Assembly (NCBI GenBank): GCA_021800645.1
Contig: JAJYYT010000172.1
Coordinates: 1 to 5,230, forward strand
Direction: 5' to 3'
Length of the DNA stretch: 5,230 nt
Origin: Actinomycetes bacterium
Lineage (GTDB): Bacteria; Actinomycetota; Acidimicrobiia; Acidimicrobiales; RAAP-2
Numbering within the stretch: the first letter of the stretch is position 1; the number at the start of each line of letters is the position of its first letter. Position numbers and translations under genes: made by a program. Shown here in pieces: positions 1-5,230 of the stretch. Below the pieces are notes generated by a model. It did not search any database, was not told where the DNA came from, and was given only the letters and a program-made list of their open reading frames with translations.

Positions 1-107
1 CGCTCTCGAGCGCCGTCGAGGTCGCGAGCATGGTCCTGCGCATCGACGACGTCATCGCGTCGAAGAAGTCGAGCCCGGCGCCCCCCAAGGGCGGCGGCGC
101 CGACTGA
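1..107 (+). CDS. Thermosome (group II chaperonin) subunit, C-terminal end only
   Basis: Only the last 34 complete codons are present (reading from base 3), ending in TGA at 105-107; the rest of the roughly 530-550-residue protein lies left of the window. The residues ASMVLRIDDVIASKK match the strongly conserved end of the equatorial ATP-binding domain of archaeal thermosome subunits, where an AxxILRIDDVIAA-type segment precedes a flexible tail. Thermosomes are cytoplasmic double-ring ATPases that fold proteins; the tails project into the central cavity. The tail here, PAPPKGGGAD, has a glycine run but lacks the Met-Gly repeats common in this family. The gene converges on the amidase gene with a 22-base gap. 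Family assignment is firm despite the short fragment; which paralogue (thsA, thsB or other) cannot be told. Confidence 0.87.
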   Translation, partial: LSSAVEVASMVLRIDDVIASKKSSPAPPKGGGAD

Positions 108-129
108 GTCGGGACTTCGGCTCCCGCTC
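106..129 (+). terminator. Hairpin with UUCG loop between convergent genes, possible 3'-end signal
   Basis: Bases 106-108 and 110-115 pair with 120 and 122-129, leaving T109 and C121 as single bulges. The loop is TTCG closed by C115-G120, the very stable cUUCGg tetraloop when read on the + strand. The left arm overlaps the thermosome TGA, and the right arm ends just before the amidase stop codon at 130-132. No T-run follows, so it does not look like a classical archaeal T-tract terminator. A role in 3'-end formation or mRNA stability is inference. Confidence 0.35.
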
Positions 130-1311
130 CTACCGGACGGCGCGGGCGACCGCGCTGCTCGCGGCGAGAGCGAGTAACGAAGAGTCCGACCCCGGCGCTC
201 CGATGACGCCGAGGGCCACGGGCCGCTCCTCCACGAGCCCGACCGGCAGCACGACCTCGGGCACGCCGCTCAGCGAGGCGACCGCCTCCAGCGAAAGGAT
301 CGTCTCCCGCAACCGGACCGTCCGCTCCCTGTCCGGGTCCGCCTTCGGTGGCGCCGGAGTGGGGGACGCCGGGACGACCAAGGCGCCCCGGGAAGGTACC
401 GCGGCGCGGACCGTCGCCCGGAAGATCGCGCAGTAGTCACGCGCCGCTTGGGCCCTCGCAGCAGTCACGCCGGCCGCGGCCCGGAGCTGGCCCTCGATGG
501 GGGCTGCAAAACGAGGGTGTGTCTCCGCGATCCAAGGCCCATGAACCTGCCAGGTCTCGAAACCCCCGATCGTGCGGAAGGTGTCGTAGGCGTCGCTCGG
601 AGCGCCCGGATAGACCCGAACCTCGTCCATCGGGCCGAAGAGTTCTCGCGCGCGTTGGAGAAGCTCCTGCTTCGTTCCCGGTTCGGCGATGTCGAACGCA
701 TCGCTCGCCCAGAGGAACCGATCCGGAGGAGGAGAGGCGGCTTCCTCGAGAAGGACGCCTCCGACACGCGCCAGCGTGGCACCGTCACGAGCAAACCATC
801 CGACCGTGTCGAAACTCGGCGCGAGCGGCGTCATCCCATCCAGCGAGATGCGGCCGTGCGTGGGCCGGATCCCGAATATCCCGCAGTAGCTGGCGGGCAC
901 ACGTACCGAGCCACCCGTGTCCGAACCGAGGGCGAAGTCGACGAGCCCATGGGCCACCGCCGAGGCGGACCCGCTGGACGAGCCGCCCGGGACCCGGTCC
1001 GGCGCCCTCGGATTGAGGGGGGTGCCGAAGAACGCGTTCTCCCCCTGAAGGCTGTAGGCGAGCTCGTCCATGACCGTCTTGCCCTCGAGACGGGCCCCGG
1101 CCGCGAGCAGGCGAACGATAACCGGCGACGATCGGACGGCCGGTGGATGCGTGCGCTGCCAGTCGGGGTTGCCGGAGGTCTTCCGATCACCGGCGACGTC
1201 AAAGAGGTCTTTGGCGGCGAACGAGAGGCCGTTCAAGGGTCCATCGCCCGTCGGACCACAGCGCAGGCGGGGCCCGGGAACGAAAGGATCGGTGCGCCCG
1301 GCTTCGGCCAC
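130..1311 (-). CDS. Amidase signature family hydrolase, plant AMI1-like
   Basis: This 393-aa protein belongs to the amidase signature family, cytoplasmic serine hydrolases that split carboxamides to acid plus ammonia using a Ser-cisSer-Lys triad. The triad is visible: K34 in FAAKDLFDV, S111 in GGSSSGS (109-115) and S135 in GSDTGGSVRVPASYCG (129 onward). The spacings (77 and 24 residues) equal those I recall for Arabidopsis AMI1 (K36, S113, S137). The match to AMI1 extends to SGNPDWQRTH, VMDELAYSLQGENAFFGTP and APSFDTVGWFARD, so it is closer to AMI1/indole-3-acetamide hydrolases than to GatA, which is longer and normally accompanied by GatB and GatC. The start is GTG at 1309-1311, the first start codon after an in-frame stop, and puts K34 near the AMI1 position. 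No signal peptide or membrane segment is seen. It is divergent from the 133-aa gene and convergent with the thermosome. The substrate is unknown: indole-3-acetamide, another aryl or fatty amide, or a nitrile-derived amide are all possible. Confidence 0.9.
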   Translation of the reverse strand: MAEAGRTDPFVPGPRLRCGPTGDGPLNGLSFAAKDLFDVAGDRKTSGNPDWQRTHPPAVRSSPVIVRLLAAGARLEGKTVMDELAYSLQGENAFFGTPLNPRAPDRVPGGSSSGSASAVAHGLVDFALGSDTGGSVRVPASYCGIFGIRPTHGRISLDGMTPLAPSFDTVGWFARDGATLARVGGVLLEEAASPPPDRFLWASDAFDIAEPGTKQELLQRARELFGPMDEVRVYPGAPSDAYDTFRTIGGFETWQVHGPWIAETHPRFAAPIEGQLRAAAGVTAARAQAARDYCAIFRATVRAAVPSRGALVVPASPTPAPPKADPDRERTVRLRETILSLEAVASLSGVPEVVLPVGLVEERPVALGVIGAPGSDSSLLALAASSAVARAVR

Positions 1312-1340
1312 GGTCCGAGAGATCTTCCGAGGCCATAGGA

Positions 1341-1354
1341 TGATTGGTGATTGC
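1341..1354. repeat. Tandem 7-base repeat, TGATTGG/TGATTGC
   Basis: Two adjacent copies (1341-1347 and 1348-1354) differ only in the last base. They sit between the candidate TATA boxes of the two divergent genes, close to where upstream promoter elements or regulators bind in archaea. With only two short copies this may be chance. Confidence 0.3.
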
Positions 1355-1366
1355 GCGTTCCTCTAT

Positions 1367-1382
1367 CGAAGACCTCATATCG
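1367..1382 (+). promoter_or_regulatory. Candidate BRE/TATA promoter of the 133-aa gene
   Basis: CGAAGA followed by CCTCATAT (1367-1380) resembles a purine-rich TFB-recognition element and a weak TATA box. The box centre lies about 27 bases before the ATG at 1404, the distance expected if transcription starts at or next to the start codon. The same arrangement recurs before lysS and valS. Confidence 0.4.
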
Positions 1383-1403
1383 CGGACCCGTTAGGGCGAC
1401 CGC

Positions 1404-1805
1404 ATGCGCACGAAGCCGGTCGAAGGGGTGCTCCGGCTCGACGTCGTTTCCCTCGACCCGAGGCCGGCGGTGTACCTCGCCTACGATGGGCTCGCCGGTC
1501 TGTCGCTCCGCCCGCTCCTCCGCGACCTGATCGAGGAGCTCCAGCGTAAGGGTTCGGCGGACCTCACCGCCTTCCTCGCCGCGATCCGCGAACGACGCTC
1601 GGGCTACCTCCACGTCTACTTTTCCGACTACGTGAGCTACGGGATCGGCGGCGGGGACGCGACGGCCGAGTTCTTCTACGGCACGTTCCTCCTCTTGCAC
1701 GAGCCCGCGCGCCCGGCCGGAGCCGAAGCGGCCGTTCCCGAGCATCTTGCGCTCGTGCGTCCCGGAAGCGTCGAACGACTATCGCTCGAAGGCCTCGCCG
1801 GCTGA
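1404..1805 (+). CDS. Unrecognised 133-aa protein
   Basis: I do not recognise this protein family. It is a 133-aa soluble-looking protein with no cysteine, no signal peptide and no clear membrane segment. An N-terminal part (about 1-35) looks like beta strands (VLRLDVVSL, AVYLAYDG). It is followed by a likely helix (35-50, LRPLLRDLIEELQRKG), a second helix (about 52-66), a tyrosine/phenylalanine-rich stretch (68-93, containing YLHVYFSDYVSYGIGGG and EFFYG), and a C-terminal part ending in an acidic/Leu segment. Codon usage is strongly GC at third positions like its neighbours, which supports real coding. The ATG at 1404 is preceded by a promoter-like box at leaderless distance; an AGGG at 1393-1396 could instead act as a weak ribosome binding site. 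It lies 44 bases upstream of lysS on the same strand, so a link to translation is possible but only from context. Confidence 0.75.
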   Translation: MRTKPVEGVLRLDVVSLDPRPAVYLAYDGLAGLSLRPLLRDLIEELQRKGSADLTAFLAAIRERRSGYLHVYFSDYVSYGIGGGDATAEFFYGTFLLLHEPARPAGAEAAVPEHLALVRPGSVERLSLEGLAG

Positions 1806-1806
1806 A

Positions 1807-1820
1807 CGAAGGCTCTTTGT
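1807..1820 (+). promoter_or_regulatory. Candidate BRE/TATA promoter of lysS
   Basis: CGAAGG followed by CTCTTTGT begins one base after the stop of the 133-aa gene. The TCTTTG core (1814-1819) also occurs before valS. Its centre is about 33-34 bases before the ATG at 1850, which would give a very short leader of roughly 6-8 bases. A pyrimidine-rich stretch fills 1820-1835 between the box and the inferred start site. Confidence 0.35.
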
Positions 1821-1849
1821 CCCCCACCCCCTCCCGCCGGGTCGGGGCG

Positions 1850-3334
1850 ATGCCGCCGGAAGAGTCCCGCCTTGAAGTCGAGCGCCGCGCCAAGATCGAG
1901 CGAATCCGCGCCCGACGCATCGAACCGTACCCCCATGCCTTTCCGGGTCGCGTGCCCGCGTGCGAAGTGACGGCCGCGGCCGGCCGGCTCTCGCCGGGGG
2001 AGGAATCGACCCAGACCGAGTACCGCGTTGCCGGACGCCTGTGGACCGTGCGGACGCACGGAAAGGCGTCGTTCGCGGATCTCGTCGATCTCTCCGGGAC
2101 GCTTCAGCTGGTCCTGCGAAGCGACGTCCTCGGAGACGGCGCCTATTCCGCGTGGCTCGCCGACCTCGATCCGGGAGATATCGTCGGAGCGGCCGGGTAC
2201 GCGGCCCGCACCCGACGGGGAGAGTGTTCCCTCGTCGCGCGGTCCCTCGTGATGCTCGCGAAGGCGATCTCGCCTCCCCCGGAGAAGTACCACGGGCTCA
2301 AGGACGAGGAGGAACGGATCCGTCGGCGCTACCTCGACCTGCTTGCATCCGGGGATGTGCGGCGGCGATTCCGACTGCGCTCGGAGCTCGTGCGGGAGGT
2401 CCGGCGCCACTTCGACGCGGCCGGATTCATGGAGGTCGAGACGCCGGTCCTCCTCCCCGTAGCGAGCGGGGCCGCCGCCGCGCCCTTCGTGACACGTTCC
2501 CGGTACCTGGACGAGGAGCTCCAGTTGCGGATCGCGCTCGAACTCTCGCTCAAGCGCCTGCTCGTCGGAGGGCTCGAGCGGGTCTACGAGATCGGCCGTT
2601 GCTTCCGCAACGAGGATCTGGACACGACGCACTCACCCGAGTTCACGATGCTGGAAGCGTACTGGGCCTACGCGGACTACCAGGATATGCGCCAGCTCGC
2701 CGAGTCCCTGCTCGAGCGCCTCGCCGCGAGGACGCAAGAGTGGCTGCCCGACGATCCGGAAGTCCGCGCCGCAGCCGACCGGTTCCGCCCTCCGTTCCCG
2801 ACCCTTGACTTCGTGGAGAGCCTCGAACGCGCGAGCGGGATATCCCACGTCGCGGATCTGGACGTGGACCAGCTCCGGGTTCGGGCGCGGGCGATCGGAG
2901 CCACCGTTCCGGACGACTCCCCTCCCGGCGTGTTCCTCGACAAGCTGTTCGAGCACTACGTGGAGCCGACGATCGATCACGTCACTTTCGTGGTCGATCA
3001 CCCCGCGAGCACGACGCCGCTCGCGAAGCGCCACCGGACCAAGGCGGGTCGTGTCGAGCGGTTTGAGATCTTCGTTCGCTCCTTTGAGCTCGGGAACGCC
3101 TACACGGAGCTCAACGACCCGGAGGAGCAGGAACGGCGGTTCCGCGAGCAACTGAGCGCGCGAGGCGAGGAGACGTACGCCTACGACGCGGATTTCGTCG
3201 CCGCGATGCGCTACGGGATGCCCCCCGCCACCGGGATCGGCATCGGGATCGACCGGGTCGTGATGGCGCTCCTCGGTTCCCCGTCGATCAAGGACGTCCT
3301 CTTGTTTCCCCAAACGCGGGCCCGCTCGGGTTGA
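1850..3334 (+). CDS. lysS: Class II lysyl-tRNA synthetase
   Basis: This 494-aa cytoplasmic enzyme charges tRNA-Lys with lysine using ATP. It has the full bacterial/eukaryotic class II layout: an N-terminal helix, an OB-fold anticodon-binding domain (about 56-140, with GKASFADLVDLSG), the linker KYHGLKDEEE...RRRYLDLL (146-165), then the class II catalytic core. Motif 1 surrounds FMEVETP (193-199), motif 2 is FRNED...THSPEFTMLEAY (252-271), and motif 3 is GIGIGIDR (462-469). Lysine-pocket residues E231, R253, E269, Y271, N416, Y418 and E420 line up with E. coli LysS E240, R262, E278, Y280, N424, F426 and E428. The OB domain excludes the shorter EpmA/PoxA paralogue. I chose ATG 1850 over the in-frame TTG at 1817 because the TTG lies inside the candidate promoter and adds residues the family does not need. 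Several normally conserved residues near motif 1 differ (see findings). Most euryarchaea use the unrelated class I LysRS, so this form is noteworthy in an archaeon. Confidence 0.95.
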   Translation: MPPEESRLEVERRAKIERIRARRIEPYPHAFPGRVPACEVTAAAGRLSPGEESTQTEYRVAGRLWTVRTHGKASFADLVDLSGTLQLVLRSDVLGDGAYSAWLADLDPGDIVGAAGYAARTRRGECSLVARSLVMLAKAISPPPEKYHGLKDEEERIRRRYLDLLASGDVRRRFRLRSELVREVRRHFDAAGFMEVETPVLLPVASGAAAAPFVTRSRYLDEELQLRIALELSLKRLLVGGLERVYEIGRCFRNEDLDTTHSPEFTMLEAYWAYADYQDMRQLAESLLERLAARTQEWLPDDPEVRAAADRFRPPFPTLDFVESLERASGISHVADLDVDQLRVRARAIGATVPDDSPPGVFLDKLFEHYVEPTIDHVTFVVDHPASTTPLAKRHRTKAGRVERFEIFVRSFELGNAYTELNDPEEQERRFREQLSARGEETYAYDADFVAAMRYGMPPATGIGIGIDRVVMALLGSPSIKDVLLFPQTRARSG

Positions 3335-3346
3335 TTCCTCCGCCTC

Positions 3347-3360
3347 GCAAACGTCTTTGA
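3347..3360 (+). promoter_or_regulatory. Candidate BRE/TATA promoter of valS
   Basis: GCAAACG followed by TCTTTGA lies 13 bases after the lysS stop. The TCTTTG core (3354-3359) is identical to the one before lysS and has the same A-rich lead-in. Its centre is about 27 bases before the ATG at 3384, as expected for a leaderless archaeal transcript; no Shine-Dalgarno sequence is seen before that ATG. Confidence 0.4.
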
Positions 3361-3372
3361 CCGTGCCACGGT
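3360..3372. repeat. 13-base perfect dyad ACCGTG-C-CACGGT
   Basis: Six-base arms flank a single central C at 3366. The dyad starts at the last base of the candidate TATA element and lies 11 bases before the valS ATG. That is where a repressor dimer could block transcription initiation, or where a very short hairpin could form. Function is inference. Confidence 0.35.
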
Positions 3373-3383
3373 GGGTTCGGCCG

Positions 3384-5230
3384 ATGCCGGTGGCAGAGAC
3401 GTCCGCGACGCCGGACCGGACGCCGCTGGCCGCCCGGTTCGAGCCGGGGCCGATCGAGCGCCGCTGGCAGCAGGAGTGGGCGCGCGTCGCGGCCTTCCGA
3501 GCTCCCGATCGCCCGAAGGAGCCGACGTTCGCGCTTGCCCTTCCTCCTCCCAACGTGACCGGGGTCCTCACCATGGGCCACATGCTCGGCGGCACCGTGA
3601 TGGACGTGCTGGTGCGCCGGGCCCGCATGCAGGGCCGGCCGACGCTGTGGGTTCCCGGGGTCGACCATGCGGGGCTCGCGACGCAGGTCGAGGTACGCCG
3701 CCGCCTGTCGAAGCAGGGGGTTCGGTTCGAGACGCTCGCGCGGAGCGAAGCGCTCGAACACCTCGAGAAATGGCGCCACGAACACGAGGCGCGCATCCGC
3801 GCGCAGTTCGAGGCGGCGGGGTTCTCGATCGACTGGTCCCGTTTCCGCTACACGAAGGACGCCCTCGCAAGTCGCGCGACGCGCGAGGCGTTCGTCCGGC
3901 TCTACCGGGAGGGGTTGATCTATCGGGGCGAGCGGATGGTCAACTGGGATCCTCGCTTGGAGACCGCGATCTCCGACCTCGAGGTGACGCACTCGGAGGA
4001 GGAAGGGACGCTGTACTACGTTCGGTATCCTTGGGCCGACGGAAGCCCCGGAGGAATGGTGGTGGCGACCGCTCGACCGGAAACGATCCTCGGAGATGTG
4101 GCGGTTGCCGTCCACCCTTCCGACACGCGCCATTTCGCAGCGGTGGGGCGACGGGTGCGCGTGCCACTCGTGGACCGCATCGTCCCCGTCATTACCGATG
4201 AGGCGATCGACCCGGCGTTCGGCACCGGCGCTCTCAAAGTGACCCCGCGGCACGACCTGGTCGACTACGAGATCTTTCGGCGCCATCCCGACCTCGTGAT
4301 GCCCGCCGAGATATTCGATGGCCGGGCCCGGCTCCACGGGCCCGACGTGCCGGCCGAGTGGCAGGGCCTCGATCGCGACCTCGCGCGGGAGCGGGCCGTC
4401 ACGGAGCTGGAAGCGAGAAACCTCCTGGTCAAGCGCGAGAGGTTCCGTCACTCGGTCGCCCGATCGGAGAGATCGGAGGCGATTGTCGAGCCCCGGCTCT
4501 CGAACCAGTGGTTCGTGCGGATGCAACCGCTCGCCGCGCCCGCGATCGCCGCGGTACGGGAGGGCCGGATTCGGATCCACCCGGAGCGATGGAACCTCAC
4601 CTACTTCCGGTGGATGGAGTCGATTCAGGACTGGTGCATCTCCCGACAGATCCTCTGGGGCCACCCCATCCCGGTCTACACATGCCGTTCGTGCGGGAAC
4701 GAGTTCGCCTCCGTCCCCGAGCCGAGCGAGTGCCCCTCGTGCCATCGCTCCGATATCGCCGCGGATCCGGATGTCCTCGACACATGGTTTACGAGCTGGA
4801 TGTGGCCGTTCCTCGCGCTGGGATGGCCCGAGCCGACCGGCGAGCTCGCCCACTACTATCCGACGAAGGTCCTCGTCACCGGCCGCGACATCATGTTCTT
4901 CTGGGTCGCCCGGATGATGATGGCGGGCCTCAAGTTCACCGAACAGCCGCCGTTCTTTGACGTCGTGTTCACCGGGATGTTGCGCGACGCGGAGGGCCGA
5001 CGGATGTCGAAGCACCTCGGCAACTCGCCGGACCCCCTAGACGTGATCCGGGAGCGCGGAGCGGACACTCTGCGCTTCTCCCTGACCTTCCCGAACCCCG
5101 TCGAAGAGGATGGTCCGTTCGGGCCGGCGCCCCTAGACGGCGCCCGGAACTTCCTTACGAAGCTGTGGAACGTCGGCCGGTTCACCCTCCTCCACACCCC
5201 GGCGGACACGCCGGCCCCCCGGGCTCCGCC
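3384..5230 (+). CDS. valS: Valyl-tRNA synthetase, bacterial type, C-terminus cut by window edge
   Basis: The first 615 codons are present; the family is usually about 850-950 residues, so most of the anticodon-binding domain and any C-terminal coiled coil lie beyond the edge. ValRS is a cytoplasmic class I synthetase that charges tRNA-Val and hydrolyses mischarged Thr-tRNA. PPPNVTG (54-60) leads into the HIGH-equivalent TMGH (63-66); the KMSKS-equivalent is RMSKH (540-544) followed by LGNSPDP, keeping catalytic K543. DWCISRQ starts at 416. The CP1 editing domain (about 190-350) keeps T229, R231, T234, F279, K285, T287, D291 and D294, matching the Thermus ValRS editing pocket with a constant offset of 15, so proofreading should be intact. 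C434, C437, C450 and C453 form a zinc knuckle; a second family CxxC is replaced by S361/S364. ATG 3384 gives a sensible N-terminus before LAARFEPGPIERRWQQEW; GTG 3363 and TTG 3357 are in frame but fall in the promoter/dyad. The motifs are of bacterial rather than archaeal type. Confidence 0.95.
   Translation, partial: MPVAETSATPDRTPLAARFEPGPIERRWQQEWARVAAFRAPDRPKEPTFALALPPPNVTGVLTMGHMLGGTVMDVLVRRARMQGRPTLWVPGVDHAGLATQVEVRRRLSKQGVRFETLARSEALEHLEKWRHEHEARIRAQFEAAGFSIDWSRFRYTKDALASRATREAFVRLYREGLIYRGERMVNWDPRLETAISDLEVTHSEEEGTLYYVRYPWADGSPGGMVVATARPETILGDVAVAVHPSDTRHFAAVGRRVRVPLVDRIVPVITDEAIDPAFGTGALKVTPRHDLVDYEIFRRHPDLVMPAEIFDGRARLHGPDVPAEWQGLDRDLARERAVTELEARNLLVKRERFRHSVARSERSEAIVEPRLSNQWFVRMQPLAAPAIAAVREGRIRIHPERWNLTYFRWMESIQDWCISRQILWGHPIPVYTCRSCGNEFASVPEPSECPSCHRSDIAADPDVLDTWFTSWMWPFLALGWPEPTGELAHYYPTKVLVTGRDIMFFWVARMMMAGLKFTEQPPFFDVVFTGMLRDAEGRRMSKHLGNSPDPLDVIRERGADTLRFSLTFPNPVEEDGPFGPAPLDGARNFLTKLWNVGRFTLLHTPADTPAPRAP

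Larger units (their letters stand above)
1312..1403. promoter_or_regulatory. Divergent intergenic region, amidase / 133-aa gene
   Basis: These 92 bases separate two divergent start codons and must hold both promoters. For the minus-strand amidase the best TATA-like candidate is the complement of 1333-1341 (reads TCCTATGGC), about 25 bases before the GTG, but it is weak. There is no clear Shine-Dalgarno sequence before the GTG, so a leaderless transcript is plausible. The middle of the region, 1337-1355, is the most A/T-rich part and includes a tandem 7-base repeat at 1341-1354. The plus-strand promoter candidate is listed separately. Confidence 0.5.

Noticed and set aside
448..1338. A 296-codon plus-strand open frame
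   Set aside because: It is antisense to the amidase, which has a complete catalytic signature; the plus-strand translation has no recognisable features.
1233..1745. Minus-strand open frame of 170 codons opposite the 133-aa gene, which could make that gene doubtful
   Set aside because: It runs into the amidase's own coding region in another frame and crosses the divergent promoter region. The plus-strand frame has better codon bias, protein-like composition and an upstream box.
1828..1847. C-rich/G-rich stem-loop (CCCC-CCC pairing with GGG-GGGG) just before the lysS ATG, as a possible riboswitch-like or T-box-like leader
   Set aside because: The inferred transcript start lies within it, it is short, and C and G runs pair easily in such DNA; no tRNA-sensing or ligand-binding architecture is present.
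1817..1849. TTG at 1817 as an earlier lysS start adding 11 residues
   Set aside because: The TTG sits inside the candidate TATA element and the added residues have no family counterpart; ATG 1850 is the better start.
1676..2632. Minus-strand open frame of 318 codons, and a second abutting one at 2633-3796
   Set aside because: Both are shadows of lysS (and of its neighbours) in GC-rich sequence; there is no promoter or domain support.
3371..4201. A 276-codon plus-strand open frame overlapping valS
   Set aside because: It is an out-of-frame shadow; the valS frame carries PPPNVTG, the HIGH-equivalent and editing residues and runs open to the window edge.
3288..5015. A 575-codon open frame on the minus strand
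   Set aside because: It lies entirely opposite the end of lysS and valS, whose motifs are unmistakable. Long antisense frames are expected at this GC content, and the translation (rich in His, Arg, Pro) shows no domain.
1..5230. A defence island, mobile element, CRISPR array or new multi-gene system
   Set aside because: No repeats of the right kind, transposase, integrase, nuclease, toxin-antitoxin pair or tRNA gene is visible; gene content is chaperonin, amidase, one small unknown and two tRNA synthetases.

Overview
The window is very GC-rich, tightly packed coding DNA with no mobile elements, RNA genes or CRISPR. The left edge holds the last residues of a group II chaperonin (thermosome), an essentially archaeal protein, so I read the source as a high-GC archaeon. 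The proteins are rich in arginine and not strongly acidic, which argues against haloarchaea. A GC-rich, non-halophilic lineage such as an environmental Thermoplasmatota fits, but that placement is inference.

Layout, left to right: 3' end of a thermosome gene (+, ends at 107); a 22-base convergent gap carrying a hairpin; an amidase on the minus strand (130-1311) that closely resembles plant AMI1 (indole-3-acetamide hydrolase type); a 92-base divergent promoter region (1312-1403); a small unrecognised gene (1404-1805, 133 aa); class II lysyl-tRNA synthetase lysS (1850-3334); and the first 615 codons of valyl-tRNA synthetase valS (3384 to the right edge). There is no gene-free stretch longer than 92 bases.

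The three rightward genes are close together (44- and 48-base gaps), but each has its own promoter-like box, A/G-rich then pyrimidine/T-rich, about 27-34 bases before its ATG. This suggests separate initiation with leaderless or nearly leaderless mRNAs rather than one strict operon. LysRS and ValRS both charge tRNAs in the cytoplasm. The 133-aa protein sits just ahead of them and may be translation-linked, but nothing in its sequence proves it. The amidase shares only the divergent promoter region with that cluster.

I see no sign of a new multi-gene system. The points worth a second look are the bacterial flavour of both synthetases next to an archaeal chaperonin, unusual residues around the LysRS active site, the AMI1-like amidase, the unrecognised small protein, and several small symmetric or repeated sites in the intergenic gaps.
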